Shown piece by piece: positions 18,917 through 27,685 of a stretch of DNA of 64,000 nt (position 1 is its first letter; each line of letters begins with the position of its first letter). The notes beneath the pieces were generated by a model. That model had not been told where the DNA came from and did not search any database. It saw nothing but the letters and a program-made list of their open reading frames with translations. A program made the translations under genes and the position numbers. Origin of the DNA: Pseudomonas sp. sp1636 (GTDB lineage: Bacteria; Pseudomonadota; Gammaproteobacteria; Pseudomonadales; Pseudomonadaceae); contig NZ_JARRAB010000020.1 in assembly GCF_030376615.1 (NCBI RefSeq), positions 35,730 through 99,729 of the forward strand, given 5' to 3'.

Positions 18917-19128
18917 GGCGCTTTTCCCAGATCAACACAAAAATGTGCCGCTCCAATGGCTGAGTGACCCGGCAATTGGAGCGGCAGCATTGTCTATCAA
19001 GCCGATTCCGCCGTTGGAAGGGCTCTGTTGTCTGGAGTTAAGCAAGTGACATGCCAGCCCGTGTTATGGGTTGGCGGGATCATGCTTGGCGCCCGGCAAG
19101 GGCCGCGCGGGTGTGGCCAGGCGCTGGC

Positions 19129-19338
19129 TCAGCGTTCAAGCATCTGCCTGATGTCGCTTTGCGGAATCTGTTGCTTGCGGCCCTCGCTGTCGGTGAATTC
19201 GATCATGCCGGTGTCTTTATCCAGGCGCGGCTTGTCATCGCTCGTCAGCATCTGGCCATCGGTGGTGGTGATGATGTATTCGCTGCTGCAGCCCGCCAAG
19301 GTAAGAACGCACAGTGCCGCGATAAGCCAACTGTTCAT
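19129..19338 (-). CDS. Small YgdI/YgdR-family lipoprotein (DUF903)
   Basis: 69 residues. The signal MNSWLIAALCVLTLAGCSSE has lipobox LAGC. It is followed by the DUF903 SH3-like core YIITTTDGQMLTSDDKPRLD and TGMIEFTDSEGRKQQIPQSD. It is an outer- or inner-membrane-anchored lipoprotein of unknown role, widespread in gammaproteobacteria. ATG 19338 is preceded by CAGGAGAAATC. It is transcribed alone, after the acnB terminator. Confidence 0.85.
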   Translation of the reverse strand: MNSWLIAALCVLTLAGCSSEYIITTTDGQMLTSDDKPRLDKDTGMIEFTDSEGRKQQIPQSDIRQMLER

Positions 19339-19429
19339 GATTTCTCCTGAAACCGGAAATGAAGCCGCGATAGCCCTCTTGGAAAAGGTAGCTGCTGGGC
19401 ATTCGCCTGCAAGAACTGCAGGCAAGAAA

Positions 19430-19453
19430 AAGCCCCGCACGAGGGCGGGGCTT
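19430..19453 (-). terminator. Intrinsic terminator of acnB
   Basis: Stem AAGCCCCGCCC / GCGGGGCTT read on the minus strand, followed by TTTTTCTT. It starts about 20 bp past the acnB stop. This is a strong GC stem with a U-tract. Confidence 0.85.
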
Positions 19454-19471
19454 TCTTGTCGCGTTGTCGCG

Positions 19472-22072
19472 TTAGGCTTGAACGACCGGGATGTTGGCGT
19501 TCGCGGCCGCTTCACGGAACTCGGCGATCTGGTCGAAACTCAGGTAGCGATAGACATCGGCTGCCATGGTGTCGATTTCCTTCGCGTAGACCATGTATTC
19601 CTCAACGCTCGGCAGGCGAGCCAGGATCGAAGCGACTGCGGCCAGCTCGGCCGAAGCCAGGTAGACGTTGGCACCATCGCCCAGACGGTTGGGGAAGTTA
19701 CGGGTCGAAGTCGACACCACGGTGGCGTTCGGCTCAACCCGTGCCTGGTTACCCATGCACAGCGAGCAGCCTGGCATTTCCAGACGGGCACCGGCTTTGC
19801 CGTAGATGCCGTAGTAGCCTTCTTCGGTGAGCTGGTGCTGATCCATCTTGGTCGGCGGCGACAGCCACAGACGGGTCGGCAGGGTGCCTTCGACTTTTTC
19901 CAGCAACTTGCCGGCCGCGCGGAAGTGACCGATGTTGGTCATGCACGAACCGATGAACACCTCGTCGATCTTTTCGCCTTGCACGCTGGACAGCAGACGG
20001 GCGTCGTCCGGGTCGTTCGGCGCGCAGAGAATCGGCTCGTTGATCTCGGCCAGATCGATTTCGATGATTTCGGCGTACTCGGCGTCGGCGTCGGCAGACA
20101 TCAACTCCGGGTTGGCCAGCCAGGCTTCCATCGCCTGGGCGCGGCGTTCGATGGTGCGGGTATCGCCGTAGCCTTCGCTGATCATCCAGCGCAGCAGGGT
20201 GATGTTCGACTGCAGGTACTCGGCGATGGCCTTCTCCGGCAGCTTGATGGTGCAGCCAGCGGCGGAGCGCTCGGCCGAGGCGTCGGACAGCTCGAAGGCT
20301 TGCTCGACCGTCAGCTCGTCCAGGCCTTCGATCTCGAGGATGCGGCCAGAGAAGGCATTGATCTTGCCTTTCTTCTCGACGGTCAGCAGGCCTTTCTGGA
20401 TCGCGTAGTAAGGGATGGCATGCACCAGGTCACGCAGGGTGATGCCCGGTTGCAGTTTGCCCTTGAAGCGCACCAGTACCGACTCCGGCATGTCCAGCGG
20501 CATGACGCCGGTGGCAGCGGCGAAGGCCACCAGACCGGAACCGGCCGGGAAGGAGATGCCCATCGGGAAGCGGGTGTGCGAGTCGCCACCGGTACCGACG
20601 GTGTCCGGCAGCAGCATGCGGTTCAACCAGCTGTGGATGATGCCGTCGCCCGGACGCAGGGACACGCCGCCACGGGTGCGGATGAAATCCGGCAGGGTGT
20701 GGTGGGTGGTCACGTCGATCGGCTTCGGGTAGGCCGCGGTGTGGCAGAACGACTGCATCACCAGGTCGGCGGAGAAGCCCAGGCAAGCCAGGTCTTTCAG
20801 TTCGTCGCGGGTCATCGGGCCCGTGGTGTCCTGGGAGCCGACGGTGGTCATTTTCGGCTCGCAGTAGGTGCCGGGACGTACGCCCGCGACGCCGCAAGCC
20901 TTGCCGACCATCTTCTGCGCCAGGGTGAAACCCTTGCTGCTGGCAGCCGGTTGTTCTGGCAGCTTGAACAGGTCGGTAGTGCCCAGACCCAGCTCGGCGC
21001 GTGCTTTCTCGGTCAGGCCGCGGCCGATGATCAGCGGGATACGGCCGCCAGCGCGGACTTCGTCGAGCAGTACCGGGGTCTTCATTTCGAAGGTCGCCAG
21101 GACTTCGTCGGTGCCGTGCTTGCAGACTTTACCGGCATGCGGGTACAGGTCGATCACGTCGCCCATGTTCATCTGCGAGACGTCGAATTCGATCGGCAGG
21201 GCGCCGGCGTCTTCCATGGTGTTGTAGAAGATCGGGGCGATCTTGTTGCCGAAACAGAAGCCGCCGGCACGCTTGTTCGGCACATTCGGCACATCATCGC
21301 CGAAGAACCACAGCACCGAGTTGGTGGCGGATTTACGCGAGGAGCCGGTGCCGACCACGTCACCCACATAAGCGATAGGGAAGCCTTCGCCACGCATGGT
21401 TTCGATCTGCTTCATCGGGCCGGTGACGCCTTGCTCGTCCGGTACTATGCCGTCACGGGCCATTTTCAGCATGGCCAGGGCGTGCAGCGGGATATCCGGG
21501 CGCGACCAGGCATCTGGAGCAGGGGACAGGTCGTCGGTGTTGGTTTCGCCGGTGACCTTGAACACGCGCAGGCTGATCTTGTCGGCCAGGGTGGGACGGT
21601 TCTTGAACCACTCGCCATCGGCCCAGGATTGCAGCACGGCTTTCGCATGAACGTTGCCGTTCTTGGCTTTTTCGGCGACGTCGTGGAAGGCGTCGAACAT
21701 CAGCAGGGTGTGCTTCAGTTGCTCGGCCGTTACGCCAGCCAGTTCGCTGTCGTCGAGCAGCTCGACCAGCGTGGCGATGTTGTAGCCGCCCTGCATGGTG
21801 CCCAGCAGTTCGACCGCGTGTTGTTTGCTGATCAGCGGGGAAGTGGTTTCGCCTTTGGCGATGGCGGAGAGGAAACCGGCCTTGACGTAGGCGGCTTCAT
21901 CGACGCCTGGCGGCACACGGTTGCTGATCAGGTCGAGGAGAAAGGCTTCTTCGCCAGTCGGCGGGGATTTCAGCAGCTCGATCAGGCCTGCGGTTTGTTC
22001 GGCGTTCAGCGGCTGGGGCACGATACCCTGAGCGGCACGCTCTGCTACGTGTATGCGATAGGCTTCAAGCAC
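19472..22072 (-). CDS. acnB: Aconitate hydratase B (bifunctional, 2-methylisocitrate dehydratase)
   Basis: 866 residues. It isomerises citrate to isocitrate in the TCA cycle and also serves the methylcitrate cycle. Cluster cysteines are seen in GFSADLVMQSFCHTAAYP and EIPGCSLCMGNQAR-like sequence (here RLEMPGCSLCMGNQARVEPN). The N-terminal AcnB HEAT-like domain is complete. The start chosen is GTG 22072, giving LEAYRIHVAERAAQG as in E. coli and P. aeruginosa, with GAGGG 8-12 bp upstream. ATG at 22087 would add five residues. It is followed by an intrinsic terminator and is monocistronic. Confidence 0.96.
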   Translation of the reverse strand: MLEAYRIHVAERAAQGIVPQPLNAEQTAGLIELLKSPPTGEEAFLLDLISNRVPPGVDEAAYVKAGFLSAIAKGETTSPLISKQHAVELLGTMQGGYNIATLVELLDDSELAGVTAEQLKHTLLMFDAFHDVAEKAKNGNVHAKAVLQSWADGEWFKNRPTLADKISLRVFKVTGETNTDDLSPAPDAWSRPDIPLHALAMLKMARDGIVPDEQGVTGPMKQIETMRGEGFPIAYVGDVVGTGSSRKSATNSVLWFFGDDVPNVPNKRAGGFCFGNKIAPIFYNTMEDAGALPIEFDVSQMNMGDVIDLYPHAGKVCKHGTDEVLATFEMKTPVLLDEVRAGGRIPLIIGRGLTEKARAELGLGTTDLFKLPEQPAASSKGFTLAQKMVGKACGVAGVRPGTYCEPKMTTVGSQDTTGPMTRDELKDLACLGFSADLVMQSFCHTAAYPKPIDVTTHHTLPDFIRTRGGVSLRPGDGIIHSWLNRMLLPDTVGTGGDSHTRFPMGISFPAGSGLVAFAAATGVMPLDMPESVLVRFKGKLQPGITLRDLVHAIPYYAIQKGLLTVEKKGKINAFSGRILEIEGLDELTVEQAFELSDASAERSAAGCTIKLPEKAIAEYLQSNITLLRWMISEGYGDTRTIERRAQAMEAWLANPELMSADADAEYAEIIEIDLAEINEPILCAPNDPDDARLLSSVQGEKIDEVFIGSCMTNIGHFRAAGKLLEKVEGTLPTRLWLSPPTKMDQHQLTEEGYYGIYGKAGARLEMPGCSLCMGNQARVEPNATVVSTSTRNFPNRLGDGANVYLASAELAAVASILARLPSVEEYMVYAKEIDTMAADVYRYLSFDQIAEFREAAANANIPVVQA

Positions 22073-22624
22073 AGTTATTACCCTCATCAGTGGTCCCAAA
22101 GGGTTGTCCGGGACGCGATCCAGAAAACTCTGAACCAGGCGCTTCGTGGCTTTATGGGCCCCTCAGCCGAGGTTTCAGAGGTTTCTTGCAGAAGCTGTTT
22201 TCAAAGTTTTACGCCGGCAGGACGGCTTGATGAGGGCTGGCGCAGGCCCTTGAAAAGGGGCTTCCAAGGGCCTGCGCCAACATCGTACCTGCAGGATCGA
22301 CTGTGCTCGTGACGCTTTGAAAACAGCTTCCAACGGACTATTGGTGCCTATAAAAGGCGGGCCGATTCTACTGGAAAGCTTTGATAAAGTTAAGCTAAAG
22401 GCCCACGGCAAGCCGGTTGGCCGAATTGTTTGCGTTCAACGGAGAGATGCGGCGAAAGTCGGTGAAAAAGATGGTTTGCATGGGGTTAAAGCGCAAATTT
22501 GGCCATTAATCCAGGCTGCGGCTAAGGGCGAGCGGGTGTTCGGCCGGCCCGTCGATAGGGGTGAACTGACTTAGACAAAGGGCTAAGATGCCTGCCTTTT
22601 CGCCAGTATGTATTTAGCCCCGCC
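22073..22624. other. Intergenic region between acnB and the DUF1289 gene
   Basis: A 552-bp divergent gap. Apart from the palindromic element at 22191-22330 no gene is supported. An open frame at 22317-22574 begins in the arm of that element, has no ribosome site and resembles nothing recognised. Promoters for both flanking genes should lie here but were not resolved. Confidence 0.5.
22191..22330. repeat. 140-bp nested palindromic element
   Basis: The outer arms GAAGCTGTTTTCAAAG (22191-22206) and its exact complement (22315-22330) enclose a second perfect palindrome. In that inner pair, GGCGCAGGCCCTTG (22239-22252) faces its complement (22265-22278) across a 12-base spacer. There is no coding content. 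It lies in the acnB upstream region, about 120 bp from the acnB start, and may form a cruciform or an RNA hairpin. It is distinct in sequence from the elements at 800-1067 and 52012-52190. Confidence 0.7.
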
Positions 22625-23101
22625 ATGTCCAGTCAGCGTATCAAGACGCCGTGTGTCGGCCTTTGTTCTACCGTTTACGGTGATTTGGTCTGCCGTGGCT
22701 GCAAGCGCTTTCACCATGAGGTGATTAACTGGAACGGCTACAGCGACGGGGAAAAACGTGCAGTCTGGTTGCGCCTCGAAGTGCTGCTGGTGCAGGTGAT
22801 GACGGCCAAGCTGGAAGTCTTCGACGATGCGCGCCTGCGCAGCCAGTTGGAGCAGCGGAAAATCCGTTTCGTGCCGCAGCAGTCGCCTTATTGCTGGGCC
22901 TACCAATTGATTGCCCGCGGCGCTCGGGCAATCAACCAGCTGCAAGCCTACGGTCTGGTATTGCTGCCAGAGTTTCGCGGCTGGACCCTGCCGCAACTGC
23001 GTGACGCCATCGACCGCGAATTCTTTCTGCTCTCCGAGGCGCATTACCAGCGCTATATCGCGCCGAAATTTCTCCTTGAGGGCCTGCAGGCGCGCGATTG
23101 A
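22625..23101 (+). CDS. DUF1289 domain protein
   Basis: 158 residues. The N-terminal DUF1289 zinc-ribbon-like motif TPCVGLCSTVYGDLVCRGCK has four cysteines likely to bind a metal, followed by RFHHEVINWNGYSDGEKRAV. The remainder is Pseudomonas-specific with no recognised domain. Most DUF1289 proteins are only about 60-90 residues, so this is a long form. It lies between acnB and the stress protein gene, as in P. aeruginosa. It is convergent with the next gene and separated by a perfect hairpin. Function unknown. Confidence 0.82.
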   Translation: MSSQRIKTPCVGLCSTVYGDLVCRGCKRFHHEVINWNGYSDGEKRAVWLRLEVLLVQVMTAKLEVFDDARLRSQLEQRKIRFVPQQSPYCWAYQLIARGARAINQLQAYGLVLLPEFRGWTLPQLRDAIDREFFLLSEAHYQRYIAPKFLLEGLQARD

Positions 23102-23110
23102 GCTGCAGCC

Positions 23111-23152
23111 AGATACGACAAGGCCGCCTGAGCGGGCGGCCTTGTCGTATCT
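23111..23152. terminator. Bidirectional hairpin between convergent genes
   Basis: Perfect 18-bp stem AGATACGACAAGGCCGCC and its complement with a 6-base loop, 10 bp after the DUF1289 stop and 36 bp from the Usp stop. There is no long T-tract, but the stem symmetry and position suit a shared terminator. Confidence 0.75.
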
Positions 23153-23187
23153 GGGAATTCCCCGGCAAGCGATCTTTTCACAGCCTC

Positions 23188-24051
23188 TCAGTGCTGAGCC
23201 ACCAGTTCTTCCAGGTGGGCGATGATGTCATCGGGCTTGAGCACCAGTACGTCACAATCCAGCACGTCGAGAATCACCTCGGCAGTGTTGCCGATCAGTG
23301 CCCCAGACAAGCCGGTGCGAGCCACGGTGCCGATCACGGTCACGGCGGTATTCAACTGATGAGCAATTTGCGGAATCAGCACGTCGGCCGGGCCTTCGGC
23401 GACATGCAGGCGCTCCTCGGCAATGGCGTATTCGGCCTGGAAGGCTTTGCATTGCTCGCGGTAGCGCGCCTCGATGGTTTCTTTCAATTGGAAGACCGGA
23501 TCCGCGGCCGACAGCATCGGTGCCGGGTGGGCGCTGATCACATGCAGGGTGGCCTTGGCCAGTGCGGCGATGTCGTAGCCGTGGTTGACGATGCTGTTAT
23601 GCAGGGTGCGGTGCTCACTGTCGGCGTTACCGACATCGACCGCGGCGAGGATGGTGCCGCCAGTCCAGGGCTTGTCGGTTTTCACCATCAGCACCGGGGC
23701 CGGGCAATAACGCAGCAGTTTCCAGTCGTCCGGAGTGAGAAGGGCTTTTTTCAATGGGTTGTCGGGAAAGTGCTGCTTGATCACCAGGCCACAGCCTTCG
23801 GCTTGCTGCACGGTGACGATGGTCTGGTGCAGGTTCTCATGCCAAGCCTGCTGGCTGGAGGTGCTGTAGCCCTCTTTGTCGAGCGTGACGCACAGATCGC
23901 TGAGATAAGCCGAGTGGTCTTGCTTCTTGTCACAGACCAGCAAGTGCAAATGCGATTGCGTCACGCCAGCGATCAATTTGGCCCGCTTGAGTGCCAAGCC
24001 TTCGGGTCGTTCTGGTTCCATGACCACTAAAATGTTGCGAATGGCTTGCAT
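23188..24051 (-). CDS. Universal stress protein, tandem Usp domains
   Basis: 287-residue cytosolic UspE-like protein with two UspA folds. The first begins MQAIRNILVVMEPERPEGLA. The second begins near residue 150 (GGTILAAVDVGNADSEHR) and ends with VIGTVARTGLSGALIGNTAE then VLDCDVLVLKPDD. The C-terminal block carries the G-X9-G-(S/T/N)-type nucleotide motif, so the second domain may bind ATP. Homologues act in survival under oxygen limitation and stationary phase. No ANR box was recognised upstream. Confidence 0.88.
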   Translation of the reverse strand: MQAIRNILVVMEPERPEGLALKRAKLIAGVTQSHLHLLVCDKKQDHSAYLSDLCVTLDKEGYSTSSQQAWHENLHQTIVTVQQAEGCGLVIKQHFPDNPLKKALLTPDDWKLLRYCPAPVLMVKTDKPWTGGTILAAVDVGNADSEHRTLHNSIVNHGYDIAALAKATLHVISAHPAPMLSAADPVFQLKETIEARYREQCKAFQAEYAIAEERLHVAEGPADVLIPQIAHQLNTAVTVIGTVARTGLSGALIGNTAEVILDVLDCDVLVLKPDDIIAHLEELVAQH

Positions 24052-24214
24052 GCTCGTCTCCGTTCGAGGTGGGTGTGACTAGTAAATACTATAGATGCAG
24101 CAACAGCACTGTGTCTTTGCCCGGTGTCAACGGCATGGCTGGCTGTTCGCGGCGCCATTCGTATAATGGCCGCCCAGCCCACCAGACGCGGCTGCCATCG
24201 AACTTCGTGAGCTT

Positions 24215-24820
24215 ATGCAACTGTTATCTGAAATTGAAGCGTTCTTGCTTTGCCCAACGCCTGACGCCTGGATTGCCCAAGCCTTGCAAAATCAGGACGT
24301 GATGCTGATAGATCACGCCAATTGCGAGAAGAAGGCCGCATCAACCGCCTTGACCCTGCTTTTTCGCTATATCGAAAAGGCCGATTTGCAATATAACTTG
24401 TCGCGTTTGGCCCGTGAGGAGTTGCGCCATTTCGAGCAGGTTGCAGCGCTGATGAAGAAGCGTGGCATTGCCTATCGTCCGGTCAGCGCGGCCTTGTATG
24501 CCCAACGCTTGCACAAGCACATGCGCACCAGCGAGCCGCACAAGCTGGTGGATACCCTGATCGTCGGCGCTTTTATCGAGGCGCGCTCCTGTGAGCGGTT
24601 CTTCCGTCTGGCACCACACCTCGATGAGGAATTGGGGCAGTTCTATCGCTCGCTGCTCAAGTCCGAGGCACGGCATTACCAAGGTTATCTAAAAATGGCC
24701 CGTGATTATGCCGGCGAGCCAATCGATGAGCGGGTGGCCTACTTCGCCGAGGTCGAGCGCGACGCCATCCTCACCCCGGACAAGGAATTCCGCTTCCACA
24801 GTGGCGCTGCCGCTGGCTGA
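24215..24820 (+). CDS. miaE: tRNA-(ms2io6A37) hydroxylase MiaE
   Basis: 201-residue di-iron monooxygenase that hydroxylates the isopentenyl chain of ms2i6A37 in tRNAs reading U-initial codons. Ferritin-like four-helix ligands are visible: DHANCEKKAASTAL, RLAREELRHFEQVAALM, GAFIEARSCERFFRL and KSEARHYQGYLKMA. The ATG gives MQLLSEIEAFLLCPTPDAWI. It is monocistronic and convergent with the hypothetical gene at 24828, with only a 7-bp gap. Confidence 0.93.
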   Translation: MQLLSEIEAFLLCPTPDAWIAQALQNQDVMLIDHANCEKKAASTALTLLFRYIEKADLQYNLSRLAREELRHFEQVAALMKKRGIAYRPVSAALYAQRLHKHMRTSEPHKLVDTLIVGAFIEARSCERFFRLAPHLDEELGQFYRSLLKSEARHYQGYLKMARDYAGEPIDERVAYFAEVERDAILTPDKEFRFHSGAAAG

Positions 24821-24827
24821 CAGCCGC

Positions 24828-25301
24828 CTAGGCGACCGCGCTGCCGATGCAGCGTTGCCAGGCTTCGATAAAGTCGCGCGGGTGACCCTGTGGCCGAAAT
24901 ACCCGGCGCCACACCCGGGCCAGGGCGAGCAGGTCGTCGGCCGCCGGCAATTCGCGCTGATCCGCCTCGATCAGCATCCAGGCGATGGCGGTGGCGTAAC
25001 GCAGGTTGACCGTCAGTTCAAGGTGCGGCGCCGCCAGAAAGGCGTGCTGGCTGGCTAGCCCGCGGATCCGGCTGGCCAGTTCCGGGTCGAGCGCCAGGTA
25101 TTGATCCCAGAGCTGTTGATGGCGCAGTTCGGCGATGCGGTACAGGCCATGGCCACCCTGGTCGTCCAGCGCCGAGCCCAGCGCCGACTGGCAGGCGGCA
25201 GCGCCCAGGAGCAAGACTTCAGCGGCAAGTGAGTGGCGCCCCAGATAAACCAGAGTGGGGCGTATGACATGCTGGACTAATTCGCCGGCTGCAATTCCCA
25301 T
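24828..25301 (-). CDS. Hypothetical protein with resemblance to a phage-associated family
   Basis: 157 residues from ATG 25301, with GAGGGCTAT upstream. The segment VIRPTLVYLGRHSLAAEVLL then ACQSALGSALDDQGGHGLYR and LWDQYLALDPELASRIRGLA recalls hypothetical proteins of Pseudomonas phages and pyocin-like clusters. In those proteins the equivalent of the QSALG stretch resembles a lysozyme-like catalytic Glu site; here that position reads Q-S. There is no signal peptide, and it lies outside any prophage. The resemblance is from memory and needs a profile search. It could be a domesticated phage gene. Confidence 0.6.
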   Translation of the reverse strand: MGIAAGELVQHVIRPTLVYLGRHSLAAEVLLLGAAACQSALGSALDDQGGHGLYRIAELRHQQLWDQYLALDPELASRIRGLASQHAFLAAPHLELTVNLRYATAIAWMLIEADQRELPAADDLLALARVWRRVFRPQGHPRDFIEAWQRCIGSAVA

Positions 25302-25836
25302 ATAGCCCTCGCGAAAAATGACCGGTGGGGCCGGGGGCGCGTGGCAGCTTGTGATCGTTCTTGGAAAGGCCCCACCGGAAGCGGAGGTTAGCCGCTTAAT
25401 TTGAAGTGTAGTGCGACCTTTTGGCTGTAAAAGGCTGTTTTTAAATTGTTTTCAGCTTTCGGTTATTACCCATATTCCGCTTAGTGCTTAGCCCGAAAGC
25501 GCAGGCGTAATCTGCCGGCATCGGTTTGGTTTTGCGGATGACCTGCTCAACTCAGCGATTGCCCACGTCGCCAGGCACCGCACGGATCTGTAGGGCCGCA
25601 TGTTCCCGGCATTTTTCCTACTCCCCAGTCATGGGGCCGCTGACGGGCGCGGCCCATCTACAGGGGATTGGCGGCGTGGGCTGCTCTTGTAGGAGGGCCG
25701 ACCTCGGCGCGAGGCTTTGGCGGTTCTGCGGCCTGCATCGGCGCAAGGTCGCGCCTGCCAGATGAGTTCAGCGCTGCGTTTGCCTAGGTCGCGGTGGCAA
25801 TGGCCACGTGACGACCCAGGGGCTGAAGCATGGCTG
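25302..25836. other. Intergenic region with a REP-like repeat
   Basis: A 535-bp gap between two minus-strand genes. The part from 25683 to 25765 carries the REP-like segments TTGTAGGAGGGCCGACCTCG and CGGCGCAAGGTCGCGCCTGC. The rest (25380-25680) is AT-richer at first and shows no supported gene. Open frames here lack ribosome sites and family resemblance. Confidence 0.5.
25683..25765. repeat. REP-like intergenic repeat
   Basis: Contains TGTAGGAGGGCCGACCTCGG and a near-inverted CCTGCATCGGCGCAAGGTCG, the same family as at 33028-33060 and 53208-53418. Confidence 0.6.
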
Positions 25837-26709
25837 TTAACGGCTGCGTGTTTGTTCGTCTCCCGTCGCTACAGGCCGGGTCGGGTCGGTGATCCACTCG
25901 CTCCAGGAGCCGGCATACAGCGGCGCCAGTGGGTAGCCGGCGAGACACAGGGCGAACAGGTTGTGGCACGCGGTGACGCCGGAGCCGCAGTAGGCCACCA
26001 GCCCGCTGGCCGGGCGTGTGCCGAGCTGCGCGGCAAAACGCTGGCGCAGTTCGCTGGCCGGCAGGAAACGTCCCGTGCTGTCCAGGTTGTCGGTAAAGGG
26101 CGCACAGCGCGCGCCGGGGATATGCCCGGCGACCGGGTCGAGCGGTTCCACCTCGCCGCGAAAGCGCGGCAGGGCGCGGGCGTCGAGCAGGGTGAGCTGG
26201 GGGGTGTCCAGGCGTTGCAGCAGCTGAGCGGCACTGAGCAGCAGGCTGGCATCGGCTTGTCCGCTGAAGCCTCCGGGCTCGGGGTTCGGCAGCGCTTGAG
26301 TCGGCGCGAAGCCCGCCTGCTGCCAGGCCTGCCAGCCGCCGTCGAGCAGGTAGACGCCCTCGCGCTTGCCCAGCCAGGCCAGCAACCACCAGGCGCGGGC
26401 AGCAAAAGCGCCGGAACCGTCGTCATACAGCACGACTGTGCTGTTGTCGTTCAGCCCCCATTCACGCAGGCGTGCCAGTAGTCGAGTCGGCTCCGGCAGG
26501 GGATGGCGGCCGGTCGTGCCTTTATGGATCGGCCCGGACAGGTCGCGCTCGAGGTCGGCGAACAGCGCGCCGGGGATATGCCCTGCACTATAGCTGCGTT
26601 GGCCGTAGGCCGGCTCATCCAGGGCGAAGCGGCAGTCGAGGATGACCAGTTCGGGTTGCCCAAGGCGGGCCTTGAGCGCGTCGGCGGTGAGCAGTTGGGC
26701 GAGGGGCAT
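25837..26709 (-). CDS. sseA: 3-mercaptopyruvate/thiosulfate sulfurtransferase (rhodanese pair)
   Basis: 290 residues with two rhodanese domains. The N-terminal inactive one has LVILDCRFALDEPAYGQRSY. The C-terminal one has the active-site loop VAYCGSGVTACHN, whose CGSGVT sequence is characteristic of mercaptopyruvate sulfurtransferases. It transfers sulfane sulfur to thiol or cyanide acceptors. The start ATG 26709 is chosen because AAGGA lies 8-12 bp upstream; ATGs at 26718 and 26757 are in frame but badly spaced. It is divergent from the ZIP transporter. Confidence 0.9.
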   Translation of the reverse strand: MPLAQLLTADALKARLGQPELVILDCRFALDEPAYGQRSYSAGHIPGALFADLERDLSGPIHKGTTGRHPLPEPTRLLARLREWGLNDNSTVVLYDDGSGAFAARAWWLLAWLGKREGVYLLDGGWQAWQQAGFAPTQALPNPEPGGFSGQADASLLLSAAQLLQRLDTPQLTLLDARALPRFRGEVEPLDPVAGHIPGARCAPFTDNLDSTGRFLPASELRQRFAAQLGTRPASGLVAYCGSGVTACHNLFALCLAGYPLAPLYAGSWSEWITDPTRPVATGDEQTRSR

Positions 26710-26916
26710 GCTGGGCATCCTTGGCAAAGACTGATTCGAAACATGATAACCGCGCAATAGAGCATGTCATATCGGTCTGCTGATCCGGCATATTGGCAGC
26801 CGTCGTTGCGCGGATATTCTCGCGCGCCACTTGGCCGGCCATGTTGCGCTGCCCTGGCGGGGTTGTCGCTAACGCCGGACTTATCCAGCCCATTGTTCCG
26901 AAGGGATGAGGTGTCT

Positions 26917-27633
26917 GTGCATCCTCTGTTGATCGTTGTGATGTTTACCCTCTCGGCCGGCATTGCCATGCCGCTAGGGGCGGCACTGGCCAGTGTCGAG
27001 CATATTCGCCCGTACTGGCTGGAGAGCGAGTTCCGGCACAGCGTAGTGGCCTTCGGTGGCGGTGCGCTGCTGGCAGCGGTGGCGTTGGTGTTGGTGCCCC
27101 AGGCGATTGCCCAGTTGAGTCCGTGGTCGGCGGCGTTATGCTTCTGTGCCGGCGGCATGGCGTTCATGGGGCTGGATATTTTGCTCTACCGCATGAAGAC
27201 CTCGGCCAGTCAACTGGCGGCAATGCTGGCGGATTTCATTCCAGAGTCGCTGGCGTTGGGGGCCGCATTTGCGCTGGGCGGTGATGGTGCGCTGCTGCTG
27301 GCCGGCTTGATGATGCTGCAGAACTTGCCGGAAGGCTTTAATGCGTATCGGGAGCTGAGAAAGGCGACTGCCTACAGCCGCGCAAAAATACTCATCCTGT
27401 TTACGGCCATGGCGTTGCTCGGCCCGCTGGCCGGCGTGTCGGGTTACTTGTGGTTGTCCAATTCACCCCTGTGGGTGGCGCTGATCATGCAGTTTGCCGC
27501 CGGGGGTATCCTCTATTCGGTGTTTCAAGATATCGCGCCACAGGCCAAGCTGAACAAGCATTGGGCGCCATCGCTGGGGGCCTTGCTGGGCTTTGTGCTG
27601 GGTATCGTCGGGCACATGCTTACGGTGGTTTGA
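26917..27633 (+). CDS. ZIP-family divalent metal transporter
   Basis: 238-residue inner-membrane protein, probable Zn/Fe uptake. Hydrophobic segments are spread along the chain. The ZIP signature on helices IV-V is clear in ADFIPESLALGAAFALGG and LMMLQNLPEGFNAYRELRKA, with His-free but Glu/Asn-bearing metal sites. The start is taken at GTG 26917 (MHPLLIVVMFTLSAG) with GAGG 6-9 bp upstream; GTG 26911 is an equally possible start two codons earlier. It is transcribed away from sseA. No Zur or Fur box was recognised in the 207-bp gap. Confidence 0.85.
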   Translation: MHPLLIVVMFTLSAGIAMPLGAALASVEHIRPYWLESEFRHSVVAFGGGALLAAVALVLVPQAIAQLSPWSAALCFCAGGMAFMGLDILLYRMKTSASQLAAMLADFIPESLALGAAFALGGDGALLLAGLMMLQNLPEGFNAYRELRKATAYSRAKILILFTAMALLGPLAGVSGYLWLSNSPLWVALIMQFAAGGILYSVFQDIAPQAKLNKHWAPSLGALLGFVLGIVGHMLTVV

Positions 27634-27685
27634 GCGCTGCTGTATGGTTCAGCCTCTTTCAAGCTCACAGAGCCATGAGGCCGCC

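Noticed and set aside
19028..22312. 1,094-codon plus-strand open frame across acnB
   Set aside because: Antisense shadow of acnB, whose minus-strand reading is an unmistakable AcnB.
22317..22574. Open frame of 85 codons after the nested palindrome
   Set aside because: No ribosome site, starts inside the repeat arm and shows no recognisable protein feature.
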